Shown here piece after piece: positions 21,389-31,786 of a stretch of DNA of 64,000 nt. The position numbers and the translations under genes were made by a program. The notes beneath the pieces are model-generated. The model worked only from the letters and a program-made list of their open reading frames with translations, had not been told where the DNA came from and searched no databases. The DNA is from Dryas octopetala (lineage: Eukaryota > Streptophyta > Magnoliopsida > Rosales > Rosaceae), in the NCBI GenBank assembly GCA_963921425.1, contig OY992840.1, positions 11,968,501-12,032,500 of the forward strand, read 5' to 3'. Every line of letters begins with the position of its first letter. The stretch's first letter is position 1.

Positions 21389-21975
21389 CATTCTATTTCT
21401 TTTTTGATATAAGAGTGAAGAAAAGAAAATATAGTTCTCTGTTTTTGAAAGATGAAAGTAGCTAGGAAGTGTAGGGAGTTGTTTGTGGAAATGAAGCAGA
21501 GTAGTGTGTTATATATAGTGTTTGGAGTTTGGCCATTTTCAAATAAGTTATTTAGGGGAATTAATGAATTTCCGGGAAAATGTGATGGGGCCGGGTGAAG
21601 AATTTTATAGCAGATTGCAGTACCAAACGCGTCCAAAGTTGAGAATTATTGACTTCTAGATGATGGATGACTTTGTTGAGGACCTTTTAGGGTTTTGCAA
21701 TGAGTCATAGGTGAACATATCAAAGTATAAAACATCAGTATCAGCAATTTGATATTCTAAGAGATAATCAGAATAATGGAATGCTATGACGGCATTAAAG
21801 ACTTTCCCTAGAACACAAACATGGATCTCTCCAAGTCTTACTTACAGAGTACGTCCAAGCTGTACGATATCTTTTATTTGCATTTTATGCTTTATGGAGC
21901 ACAAATAACACTCATTCGACCCTCTAGAAGACTATCAAAGTCAAAAACTAGCACTACACTTGCGCGTTTGGTTAA
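21389..21975. promoter_or_regulatory. LEA5 promoter with ghost of a divergent partner
   Basis: The LEA5 side has TATATATA at about 21512-21519, ACGCGT at 21627-21632, TTGACT at 21649-21654 and TTCTAGA at 21654-21660. The core block (GACGGCATTAAAGAC...TACAGAGTACG) follows at about 21788-21852. The plus-strand module then appears: CCTCTAGAAG, AGTCAAAAACT and GCGCGT at 21962-21967 with TTTGG. It stops there, with no gene after it. The LEA5 side is nearly identical, inverted, to the LEA12 promoter. Confidence 0.7.
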
Positions 21976-22100
21976 TTGAAGCATAAGTGAGAAAACTTAT
22001 GTGGGACCATTATACCACATCATGTGGCGTGGTGTACGTTTAACCCTTGTTGATGTTCTATAACACAATAATAAAATTTGAAATTTTATTTTGTATTTTC

Positions 22101-22420
22101 TGTTGAGAAGAAGATCCCACATCGAAAATATGGAGAATTGCATAATAATTTATAAGGGTTTGGATTAGATTGCATAGTATTTTATTTTGTTTTGGGATAG
22201 ATATTTAGATTTTTTCATGATATCATAGCAGACTATCCATATATTGTGCTACACGTCACCCAATTAATATAAATTGTTCACGTGTTAAGTTTGAGTAAGA
22301 CCATACATGCAGGGGCGTGTTGAGAGGAAGATTCCATATCAAAAATATAAGAGTTTGATTTATGTCTCTCATAACTAATTAATTTTTCAACGAATGTCTA
22401 AATTTTTTCATTTCCATTGT
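22101..22420. mobile_element. Possible small LTR-type (TRIM-like) remnant
   Basis: Two related starts about 217 bp apart, TGTTGAGAAGAAGATCCCACATC at 22101 and a diverged copy TGTTGAGAGGAAGATTCCATATC at 22318. The second follows a purine-rich GCAGGGGCG. This resembles the LTR start and purine tract of small non-coding LTR elements. Right limits are unclear and no coding sequence is present. Confidence 0.4.
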
Positions 22421-23139
22421 TGGTTTGGATTCCGATTCACGTACGTAGTTGCAGTACATGACTTTAGAGGATAGTCATATACATATATTTAAGTAAAATA
22501 ACATGGTATAACCGTTTTGCACAAGATAATGTGTCGGATTATTATATAGGACAGGATTGTTTATAACGAGTTAATCGAACACCACGATATATTTCAGCAA
22601 ACCATAATTTTGTTGTGCTTGTTCATTATACAAATTAGAGGGGCCCACGAAACAGCTTAACTGGGGGTCCATCATACAAATTTTTTCATAAACTTTCAGG
22701 AATATCATACCCACTCCCACAACTTGTAACTTGTCCTCTAGTGGGATATATGGCAAGTTATAAGTTTTAGGTAGTTAGTCAACTGAAGTTGGCGTTAAAT
22801 CGCCACCACTACGTGCTATGCGTAATGCAAACATGGCTTTGAGGGAAGCGGTCACCATCTGGAATTGATAAAACAATTTGGGGTACTTACAGAATTCTTA
22901 AGGCCATCTAGAAGCCAAAATATTAACCTGAGACAAACTTAACTGCACTTTTGCACGATAACTAGCTATTAATTAATTTGGGGTGCCCTCCATGATTTGA
23001 ATAGTGATTGACATGGCTGCTCCTTGAAATTGGATTTTTGTTGCTCTTTATTACCTTTTAAGCTACACTTTTTTGCCTAGCCCAAAAAAAAAAAAAGGAC
23101 TTTTGGGATTTTTTTTTTTTTTTTTTGCTGTTAATTAGC
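22421..23139. other. Spacer sharing duplicated blocks with other LEA flanks
   Basis: No gene. The block at about 22570-22880 (ACAACTTGTAACTTG, GGCAAGTTATAAG, GTAATGCAAACATGGCTTTGAGGG) has relatives at 27290-27350, 29580-29780 and, inverted, 42000-42200. It is part of an old duplicated LEA spacer. Long A and T runs follow near 23080-23130. Confidence 0.55.
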
Positions 23140-23550
23140 AAGGATTAAAATATCAGAAATTTTTTAAATATCGGTACTCAAATTTACGGATATTTCGATT
23201 TCGGTAGATATCGATGTAAAGAAAATTAAGTTAGATTTTGTTCTTTTGTTAATTTATTGTTGATTAATTAGGATTAGTGGATGAGTTTTGATCTAATTAT
23301 GACTAAATTTGGTTTAATTTTATCTTATTCCTCTTTTTCTTTCCAAATTTTAAAATTTTATATACAATTCTGCTAATATATATCGATATGTTACTGATAT
23401 TTTGTCGATATATACCGATATATTCTGTCAACATATACCGATATCGGAGAAATATTGGTTATAGTCTATTTAAATATCGATGAATGAAATTACAGATATA
23501 TCGGTGAATATATCGACAATATCTTGGATATTTTCATCCATATTAATTAG
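23140..23550. mobile_element. Element rich in ATATCGAT/ATATCGG words
   Basis: Many copies of ATATCGATA, ATACCGATAT and related words. The two ends look like an imperfect inverted repeat (GGATTAAAATATC left, GATATTTTCATCC right). Such palindromic-word elements are common plant MITE-like repeats. The class is not assigned. Confidence 0.4.
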
Positions 23551-23775
23551 GAGCATGATATATGACAAATTTTTTTTTAATAGATGGTCTCTGTTTATTA
23601 AATAAATAAATAAATAACATCATTGCTAGCTCTACAAGACTACAACAAATCCAGACCTCAAACAGGGAAAAATTAAAGAATAAAAAAATAACAAATCAAG
23701 AAACTAGCTAGTCTTGGTCACTCAGCCACCCAAATGCTGAAGATGCAGCCAAATTTAATTAGACCGTCTGTGTTT

Positions 23776-24402
23776 TCACTTGCATTGTAAACTTTTGACC
23801 GTCTTGGCCGACACATCCAATGCTATGGTGCAGTCCATTGTAGCAGACTTCTTCTTCTTCATGATCATCATCAATTCAACCTTTCCAGTCAATTTGGCTT
23901 GGCTGTTCAGCGTCAACACCCCGCTGCTCAATTCACTGCCAAGATTAGAACTGCTTAATGCACTGGAACTCAAATCCACTGTCACATCGATCTTCTTGGT
24001 GCCACGCATTCCGGCCTTGCCCTTTGGAATCACAACTTGCCCCACAGTCGCGCCTTGGTACATGAACGTTACAGTGCCTGCATCAAACTTATAGGGACCC
24101 CAGTTTGTGTTCTTCACCCTGATTTGGGTTGTGAAGCTTGTGTCAAATGAAGGTGTTGCTGGCACAGAGTTGAGCTTTTGGACATTGATGGCGCCTAATC
24201 TGACCTTGGGGGTCTTAACACGCATCACAGTGAGTCCAAAAACGGTCATGACAATAATTTGAAAGACAATGAAAATACCAATATACGTAAACAGCTTGAT
24301 TCTCTTCTGGCGTTTGAGCTCATCTGGGGATTGCAAAGATTCTCCATCACTTCTTGTGTAACCATTTGCCGATTGCATGGTTTGCTGGCTCTTCTCTGCC
24401 AT
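23776..24402 (-). CDS. LEA6: LEA_2 family membrane protein
   Basis: 208 aa, B-type tail identical to LEA2 through DELKRQKR, a span at about 37-60 and a LEA_2 domain to LQCK. It differs from LEA2 by VQKLNSV and the common VVIPKG, and its C-terminal two-thirds match LEA3 at almost every residue. It pairs head-to-head with LEA7 across 765 bp. The 3'UTR (23700-23775) has the CATCTTCAG...ACCAAGACTAG block. Confidence 0.93.
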   Translation of the reverse strand: MAEKSQQTMQSANGYTRSDGESLQSPDELKRQKRIKLFTYIGIFIVFQIIVMTVFGLTVMRVKTPKVRLGAINVQKLNSVPATPSFDTSFTTQIRVKNTNWGPYKFDAGTVTFMYQGATVGQVVIPKGKAGMRGTKKIDVTVDLSSSALSSSNLGSELSSGVLTLNSQAKLTGKVELMMIMKKKKSATMDCTIALDVSAKTVKSLQCK

Positions 24403-25167
24403 CTTTCTTTTCCAATTGAAAGCTTTGAAAGAAAATGCTCTGTGTTTTATCTGTTTAGCTCTCTAAATTAAGAATTGAGCAAATGTACTAATTGTACGTT
24501 TTGTTGGAATGTTGGCTGATTGTTGCTTGGTATATATAGGGTTTGGAAAATTGGTGTAAGCTAGCTTCGAGGAAAAATGGAACCAAAACGCGCAAAGCTA
24601 CGCAGAGTTCTTTGACTTCTGGTCTTAATTTCTGGATGGTTGAGAAAGTTGTTTGAAAGCCATTAATTCACATTTACAATAAAAACGTATAGTTTATTTT
24701 CTTATTCTATACTGATGAAAGAAAAAGAAGTATAGAATAATAGAAATCCATGACGGCATAAAGACTTTGCTTACAACGCAAACAAGGATCTCGGCAAGAC
24801 ATACAGAGTCCTTGCTTTCTGATATCTTTTTTAATTTTTTTTTATTTGATCCTTTTTTTTGTAAACTAAAATTAAGGACCTCATGGAACTCATTCAACCT
24901 TCTAGTTCTAGAAGAATAAAGTCACAAACTCTTAACTGTGCACGTTTGGTTACATTTGGGCATCTCAGAGAAGCTTGCACCCACCACCATCATTTCCTCT
25001 GAACTTATTCAATCAAATTAATTGTCCAAACACTATATATACCCACTTGGCATTCTTCTTAACATTCCCACAAGGCCACAAACAACTAGATACTACACTT
25101 GCTCAATTTATATTTTCGAGAGCAAATCAGCAAAAACAGAACATTTTCTTTCAAAACTTTGCAGGAA
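24403..25167. promoter_or_regulatory. Bidirectional promoter between LEA6 and LEA7
   Basis: 765 bp. The LEA6 side has TATATATA at 24531-24538 and ACGCGC at 24588-24593. The core block GACGGCATAAAGACTTTGC lies at about 24751-24769. The LEA7 side has a heat-shock-element-like TTCTAGTTCTAGAAGAA near 24900-24917, then TGCACGTTTGG in place of a CGCG box, and TATATATA at about 25034-25041. LEA7 is the only young copy whose promoter has lost the CGCG core. Confidence 0.7.
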
Positions 25168-25764
25168 ATGGCCTACTTCAGAAAAGATGAAGAGTCTGCC
25201 ACCTTGCAGTCCGAGCAGCTCAAACGCCAGAAGAGAATCAAATTGGCAATATATATTGGTGTTTTCATTGTGTTTCAGATCATAGTCATGACCGTATTAG
25301 GACTCACTGTGATGCGTGTTAAGACCCCCAAGGTGAGGTTGGGAGCCATCAATGTCCAAAACTTCAACTCTGTCCCAGCAGCACCTTCATTTGACACGAG
25401 CTTCACGACCCAAATTAGGGTCAAGAACACAAATTGGGGTCCCTATAAGTTTGATGCAGGCACTGTCACGTTCCTGTATCAAGGTGCGACTGTGGGGCAA
25501 GTTGTCATTCCAAAGAGCAAGGCGGGAATGCGTTCTACCAAAAAGATCGATGTCACAGTGAGTTTGAATTCCGAAGCATTGCCAAAAAGTTCCAATCTTG
25601 GCAGTGAATTGAGCACTGGGGTCCTGACTCTGAGCAGTCGAGCAAAGTTGACTGGAAAAGTCGAATTGATGTTGATCATGAAGAAAAAGAAGTCTGCCAC
25701 AATGGACTGCACTATGGAATTTAATTTGTCAACAAAGGGTATTGAAGCCTTGGAATGCAAATGA
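25168..25764 (+). CDS. LEA7: LEA_2 family membrane protein, short N-terminus
   Basis: 198 aa. The tail is shorter and unlike its neighbours (MAYFRKDEESATLQSEQLKRQKR), a span lies at about 27-50 and the LEA_2 domain runs to LECK. The ORF is open upstream to 25099, but the ATG at 25168 sits at the paralogues' start position after a CAGGAA 5'UTR. The C-terminus (STKGIEALECK) and 3'UTR resemble LEA9, matching its place as the plus-strand partner. It also has SLNSEALPKSSN where others have DLSSSALSSSN. It is more diverged than LEA2, 3 and 6. Confidence 0.92.
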   Translation: MAYFRKDEESATLQSEQLKRQKRIKLAIYIGVFIVFQIIVMTVLGLTVMRVKTPKVRLGAINVQNFNSVPAAPSFDTSFTTQIRVKNTNWGPYKFDAGTVTFLYQGATVGQVVIPKSKAGMRSTKKIDVTVSLNSEALPKSSNLGSELSTGVLTLSSRAKLTGKVELMLIMKKKKSATMDCTMEFNLSTKGIEALECK

Positions 25765-26422
25765 GAGTCAAGCTAGGCTAGGCTGCTGCATCTTCAGGAT
25801 TTCGACAGCGAGTAATCAAGACTAGTTCTTGGTTTACTTGTTATTCTTTTTGTGACGCTTGGATTTGTTGTATAGAGCTATACTGTTATTTGTTTATTAG
25901 TACGTACTGTTTTTTTTTTTTTTCAACTTTCTTTTAAATGATTGAAGATAGAAGAAGATGCTTTAATTTAACTTTTTTTAATTTTCATTTCTATATATAG
26001 CTCCTAAACGTATATAATTGGTTCTTTTGCATCAATAATTTCCAATGTGTATTTCTACTCCTTGAATACATATGTTTTAATGAATTTTCTGTTTTAGGTA
26101 GGGGATATGCTTTAACGAAATGGGTGATTTATTTATTTATATATGGGTTATCAACACTTGTTCCATAGGCGATTCTATATATACGAGAACCCTTTATACC
26201 AATTCAATACAAAATGCTTGTCCAAACGGAATCTTATATGAGAATTTGAGATTTTTATGCATGAAAAACTTCTTATATATGATTGCCATAAAAGATTTCC
26301 ATATAGGATCTCGTTCATACTATGTGTGGATGCGAGAATCATCCCTTTTGTTATAATATATAATTTCACACATCTCTTCACTCATTGTCATTTCTTTTTG
26401 GGTTGAATACTCTAATTTATCG
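25765..26422. other. LEA7 3'UTR and spacer
   Basis: The first about 200 bp are the LEA7 3'UTR (GGCTGCTGCATCTTCAGG, AATCAAGACTAGTTCTTGG). The rest is AT-rich with no gene seen. Confidence 0.55.
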
Positions 26423-26930
26423 AAGGGTTTTTTTACCCAAATATCACCTGGACTATAGAGGGTATACTCTCATACCACCCAAACTTTTTTTCTTGCCAAT
26501 TTACCACCTGAAGTATCAATATGTGCTAATGTAGCACCTGTCATTCATTTCTGTCAATTTTTCTGTTAACTTGAAGGCTAATTTTGTCAATTCATATTAT
26601 AAAATATTTGAAAAACAAAACTAAAATCCAAATACACTTTAAAAAAAAAAAAAAACAAACAAACTCATCCAACCCACCCTCACCCCCGAGGCCGACCAAT
26701 CCTTGACGATGCCGGCCTCCTTTCCTCTCCTTCCCTCTCTCTTCTTCATTATACTTAAGGGCAAATTATGAAGTTTGAGAAAAAAGTTAATGATTTAACA
26801 GAAAAGTTGACTGTAGGTGCCATATTGGCACATATTGATACTTCAAGTGGTAAATTGGCAAGAAAAAAAGTTATAGTGGTACGTGAGCACACTCCCTATA
26901 GTTCAAGTGGCATTCGAGTAAAAAAGCCTT
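26423..26930. mobile_element. Long-TIR non-autonomous element
   Basis: The ends form a long imperfect inverted repeat: AAGGGTTTTTTTACCCAAAT and CACCTGGACTATAGAGGG on the left, and their complements (CCCTATAGTTCAAGTGG and AAAAAAGCCTT) on the right. Inner words 'AATTTACCACCTGAAGTATCAATATGTG' also mirror. The middle has an A-run and a GC-rich stretch (26680-26745). No clean target duplication was found, so class and exact limits are uncertain. Confidence 0.55.
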
Positions 26931-26989
26931 ATTGAAGTGTACTCTGGTTTTCAATATGGTCGATTATTGTGTCTGTGATTGAAAGTTTA

Positions 26990-27280
26990 GCTACAAATGA
27001 CCTTAGCTACGGGTAGCTTGCCGCGAAAGACATATTTTGTTGTATCACCGAGCATTCCATATCCAAACCATAGGCTAAAGTCAGAATTGAAGGCTGCAGT
27101 AGTTGGAACAGCCAAATCATCATAATTCAGAACATGATGTCACACATGTACGGATGGATAAGCTTAAACAACTAAACCCTTAATTAATCAGATTATCTCA
27201 TTCTCTAAACACTACATATATATACCTCCCACAATTGCAACAAACAATTACTATTTACTACGCTTACAAATTATAGTCTT
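26990..27280 (+). pseudogene. Ghost promoter of a LEA10-type gene
   Basis: It matches the region upstream of LEA10: AGGCTAAAGTCAGAATTGA at 27071 (compare 33353), the CATGATGTCACA block, TTAATCAGATTA, CTCTAAACACTACATATATATACC and CTCCCACAATTGCAACAAACA (compare 33683-33755). This includes the TATA box and 5'UTR start. The coding region that should begin about 100 bp later is absent; unrelated spacer sequence follows. A lost gene copy is inferred. Confidence 0.6.
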
Positions 27281-27599
27281 GGACCCATTGCGCGCTATGA
27301 ACGTAATGCAAACATGGCTTTGACTCTTTGAGGGAAGGGGGTCACTATCTGGAATTTAAGAATTTGGTCACTTGAGCCCCCACTTGATTAACTTTTCGGC
27401 TAGTTGCAGTGAGTCCAAGTTGCATTATCTATATAGGGTCTTCCCTTTGGATATTTCAAAACAATGTCACATTCAAATAAATAAATAAAAAAAAGAAAGA
27501 AAAGCTGAATAAAATCCTAATTAAGGACAAGAATCAGCTAAGATAGAATCAGTTCACATATATTTGAGACAAATTACCACAACGTAACTAATATGTATA

Positions 27600-27900
27600 C
27601 AGCAAATAAGCACAATTGCAAATTTTCTCTTGGTAAGTATATTATATGTATACCCACAAAATCTCTAAACAACAACAACAAAGAAATTTGCAGAAATATA
27701 TAACATCTAGAAAGAACCTAGCTCAGTCTGTTTTCGCTTAAAGAGACTCAAGACTAGTTCTTGGATTAATTAATTTAATTGTGTAGAGCACTGGAGATAT
27801 AATATTATTTATTTATTTTTTTTGAACCACTGAGCACGCTTATTTTCTTTTTCTAACTATCTTTTAATAAATTATTGAATATAGAAACAGCTTGTTCATT
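27600..27900. pseudogene. Double LEA ghost: two opposed 3'UTRs joined back to back
   Basis: Left of about 27740 is a minus-strand LEA 3'UTR (CACAATTGCAAA, GTATACCCACA, AAATTTGCAGAAAT, ending CTGTTTTCGCTT, where a minus gene's stop and LQCK codons would follow; compare 8040-8072 and 30190-30310). Right of it is a plus-strand LEA 3'UTR (ACTCAAGACTAGTTCTTGGATT, TGTGTAGAGC, GAATATAGAAACAG; compare 32440-32600). A whole head-to-head pair, both genes and the shared promoter, seems to have been removed with breakpoints near the two stop codons. Confidence 0.62.
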
Positions 27901-29640
27901 CTAAATATAGTTCCTAAATTAAGCTTTTACTTTGCATTTACGGTGAACGGAGGTTTTACAAAAGATGTCTTGGGCGACTCGCTTGTTATCTGTTGAGAGT
28001 GGGAATGTAAAATTTTAATCAACATTATATAGTGTTTTGAATCTCACTACTATTGTCAATTGATTTTGGTTAAATGTTCTAATTTTTATTTGGTATCAAA
28101 AAGGCAATTTATGGTTTAAATTAATCAGTAATAATAGAAAGACTTTTAAATTTGTTCTATTTTTTTATGGTTTGTTTTATGATTTTTTTTTTCTTAAATT
28201 AGTGTCTGTGTAATTGAATTTTTTTTTGTACGTATAATTTACTTAAGTTGTTGGTCCTCCAATTATATGTTGTTGTTAGTTGATGAGGTTGATGAGTTGA
28301 TCGATGACATTAAAGGAAAGATACATTAGAAGCTAAAGGAGAGTCAGTCATTTAGGTAAGGGTTTCTACTTTTCTTTGGTAGTCAAACATATTAGAAGGT
28401 CGTTAAAGTATCAACTATCGATCAAGAACTGTTTGGTAAATTTTCGGTCAAATATTTTTCATTAACAATCAACCCTAGTTAGTAATAGTGATATTACATG
28501 GTCAACTGATCACCATAACAATTATAATAAATTAACTCGAGATCCAGTTTTTAGAAAAATTTAACATGTAATACGGCTAATATGGATATTAACTACAAAG
28601 ACATCCTATTCGTATTGTATGTTTCATGTGTTCATCACGTGTTATTATTATAATTTTTTTCTATTTTTGCCCTTTTTCAGTTTGTTTAGATTGTTGTTTC
28701 ATTAATGATATGTTTTGCCTCCATTTATTTTTTTTCTCTCTCAATTTTCCTTTTTGATTTCAATTTTCAATTTCGGTTTGAAATTGAATTCTTTGTAATT
28801 TTGAAGCTTGATCTCCGTGGCATTTTTATTTTCTTTGCGATTTCTGAATTTGGATTCGTAGAGATATGTATCTTAAAATAACGAAAAATTATAAAACTTT
28901 TCAAGAAAATCTATCACTTTTTAGTGCATAGATAAATATTGGCTCCTATAGTTTGGTTATTAACTGAGTTGGTGCTTAGGATCAATCCAGAATGCTTGAG
29001 AGCTTAATATTTTTAGTTTGCTCCAATACCTTAATTTACTAAGTATTAAGTGAATAAAAAAGCAACTGAGGTGAAAAGAATTGCAACATTGCATTCTTAT
29101 GGGAGGCATACATTAAAATACATGCATATTTGAAGAATTAATTGTCTATTATTATTTAGACTTTTTGGACATAGTTTAATGAATGATAATTAAGACATAG
29201 TAAATTGTGATCATCCCACCTTTATATATACATACATGAACATTTCATGAGGAAAAGATGAAACGATCGAAATACAATATTCATTTTCCATGTTGTAGAC
29301 CTAAATGTGATAGTTTCTTTTCATCTGGCTAAATGTGATAATTAGGTAGACAGTATTTGATTATACAATATTCATTTCCAATCCTAAAAAATTCCATGAC
29401 TGTCAGAATTTACAGGATGTTATGCTGTTATGAGCTCATGGAAGAAAGCCCATTTTAAATTTGAAACAATAGCACTACCAATCTTCATATAACGAATCAC
29501 CTATCTAATATATGAAATATTCAAAGTGACAGTCTGCCATCATCTATTGCGCTATCTTATTTAGTTATTTTGGTACAAGAACTTTAACTTGAACTAACAA
29601 GACAAATGATGTTGGACCCCACCTCTCCATGACCATTGAC
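27901..29640. other. AT-rich spacer with duplicated flank
   Basis: No gene seen. From about 29040 to 29480 it matches the flanks at 7140-7460 and 14520-14830 (GCATTCTTATGGGAGGCATACATTAAAATA-like block and the TAGACCTAAATGTGATAG block). Confidence 0.55.
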
Positions 29641-29643
29641 CAC

Positions 29644-29692
29644 AACTTGCAACTTGCAACTTGTAACTTGTAACTTGTAACTTGCAACTTGC
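29644..29692. repeat. Minisatellite, seven 7-bp units
   Basis: Seven tandem units of AACTTGC or AACTTGT. The paralogous spacer at about 22719 has only two units, and the inverted copy at about 42113-42134 has about three, so unit number varies between duplicates. Confidence 0.85.
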
Positions 29693-30306
29693 TCTCTAAT
29701 GAGGAGAAAGTCTTGGAATATATGGGTCAGCTCAAACTTTTAGTCAACTCAAGTTGGCTACAGGCCACTTGATTAACTTTTCCGTTAGTTTTCTATGACT
29801 ACTAACTTCCACTCGCCAGAGTCTTGAATGAGACATGCCTTAATGAGTTAATGGGGTATCTCTCACAATGAATGGGTCCCTCAATACTTGCATTAGACTC
29901 ATGGGGCATGCCTTAATGGGCATCTCTCACAATGAAACGGGCCCTCAACACTGCACTCCCCTCATATGGTCTTCTCTTTAGATATTTCAATTCAGTGTTA
30001 TAAAGATAAGGGTCTTTTTGTAATTTGACTTGACCTTGTGTATTGCCTTTGGGGGGGCTTCTCTGTAGTGGTATTGGCTTTATGAATTAATGTGCAAGTT
30101 CTGACCCAAAAAAAAAAACATGAGAGAAGAAAGACAAATTGAATGTGAAACAATACCACTACAAATCTGTATACAACAAAAAAAGCAGTACAATTGCAAA
30201 ATTGCATTTGGTATGTATGTTTATACTCACACAATCTATAAACAAAAGCAAAAAAATTTGCAGAAACATAAAACAATTAAGTAGAAAGAAATGTCCATCT
30301 GTGTTT

Positions 30307-30939
30307 TCACTTGCATTGTAAAGTTTTGACCGTCTTGCTTGCCAAATCAAATGTTATGGTGCAGTCCATTGCAGCAGACTTCTTCTTCTTCATGATCATC
30401 ATCAATTCAACCTTTCCAGTCAATTTGGCTTGGCTGTTCAGCTTCAACACCCCACTCTTCATTTCACTTTCAAGATTAGAATTAGAACCGGTTAATGCAC
30501 CAGAACTCAGATTCAATGTGACAGTGATCTTTTTGGTGGAACGCATTCCAGCCTTGCTCTTTGGAATGACAACTTCTCCCACCGTAAAGCCTTGGTACAT
30601 GAACGTAACAGTGCCTGCATCAAACTTATAGGGACCCCAGTTTGTGTTCTTAACCCTGATTTGGGTTGTGAAGCTTGTGTTGAACGATGGTGTTGCAGGG
30701 TCAGAGTTGAACTTTTCGAAATTGATGGCACCCAACCTGACCTTGGGGGTCTTAACACGCATCACAGTGAGTCCAAAAACGGTCATGACAATAATTTGAA
30801 AGACAATGAAAATACCAATATACGTAAACAACTTGATTCTCTTCTGGCGTTTGAGCTCATCTGTGGTTTGCAAGGATTCTCCATCACTTCTTGTGTAACC
30901 ACTTGTGGATCGGAAGGCCTGCTGGTTCTTCTCAGCCAT
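30307..30939 (-). CDS. LEA8: LEA_2 family membrane protein
   Basis: 210 aa, B-type tail (MAEKNQQAFRSTSGYTRSDGES), a span at about 37-60 and a LEA_2 domain to LQCK. It is the most diverged B-type copy: INFEKFNSDPATPSFN, GFTVGEVVIPKSK, a two-residue insertion in GSNSNLESEMKSG, and FDLASKTVKT. The start is fixed by paralogue alignment. It pairs head-to-head with LEA9. Confidence 0.93.
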   Translation of the reverse strand: MAEKNQQAFRSTSGYTRSDGESLQTTDELKRQKRIKLFTYIGIFIVFQIIVMTVFGLTVMRVKTPKVRLGAINFEKFNSDPATPSFNTSFTTQIRVKNTNWGPYKFDAGTVTFMYQGFTVGEVVIPKSKAGMRSTKKITVTLNLSSGALTGSNSNLESEMKSGVLKLNSQAKLTGKVELMMIMKKKKSAAMDCTITFDLASKTVKTLQCK

Positions 30940-31786
30940 CTCTATCTTTTTACCAAAAGGCTTTGAAAGAAAATGTTGTGTTTTTTGCTGTTTAGCCCTC
31001 TAAATTGTGAATTGAATGAGCAAGTGTACTTGTTTGTTGGAATGGATGAACGCTACTTGGTATATATAGAGTTTGGACAATTTAATATTTGGGAAATGAA
31101 TTGTGTAAGCTTCCAGGAAAGTGGGCCAAAACGCGCATAACAAGGCAGAGTCATTTGACTTCTTGCCTTAATTTCTAAATGGTTGAGAAAAAGTGATTTC
31201 AAAGCTATATTATACTACTCACATGTACAATACAAAAGTATCGGCAATTTTCATAGTCATAAAAGACTTTGCCTACAACACAAACAAGGATCATGCAGGT
31301 TTTACAGAGTCTTTGCTGTAATGCTGTCCCATATTTTTTTTATCTTTATTTTTATTTTATTCTTTTTCTTGTAACATGGGGACGTAAAGAATTCGTCTTA
31401 CAGCAACAGCCTAAAATTAAGGACCTCATGGAACTCACTCAAGATTCAACCCTCTTTTATTAATTTGTATTTTATCATTAAAATATAAGCTATGCAGCAC
31501 ACATAACACTCATTCGACCCTCTAGAAGACTATTAAGTCAAAAACTCTAAACTAAGCGTGTTTGGTTTCATTTGGGTATTTCCTGGAAGCTTAGACTTGG
31601 ACCCCCCATGCATCATTTCCTGTGGAGTAGTAATTAATCAAACGGTCTCACTATATATACATGCAGCATTCTGCCAACATTTCCACAAACAACCATATAC
31701 TACACTTTTCTCACTTGCTCAATTCATTTTACCCTTTAGCTGAAAAACAGAAAAACACAACATTTTCTTTCCCAGCAAATAATATT
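30940..31786. promoter_or_regulatory. Bidirectional promoter between LEA8 and LEA9
   Basis: 847 bp. The LEA8 side has TATATATA at 31061-31068 and ACGCGC at 31131-31136. The core block (ATAAAAGACTTTGCC, ACAAACAAGGATC, TTTACAGAGTC) lies at 31259-31311. The LEA9 side has CCTCTAGAAG at about 31519-31528, AGTCAA at 31536-31541, GCGTGTTTGGT (CGCG changed to CGTG) and TATATATA at 31652-31659. Confidence 0.72.

Noticed and set aside
29644..29692. CRISPR-like array
   Set aside because: Contiguous 7-bp units with no spacers in a plant nuclear sequence.
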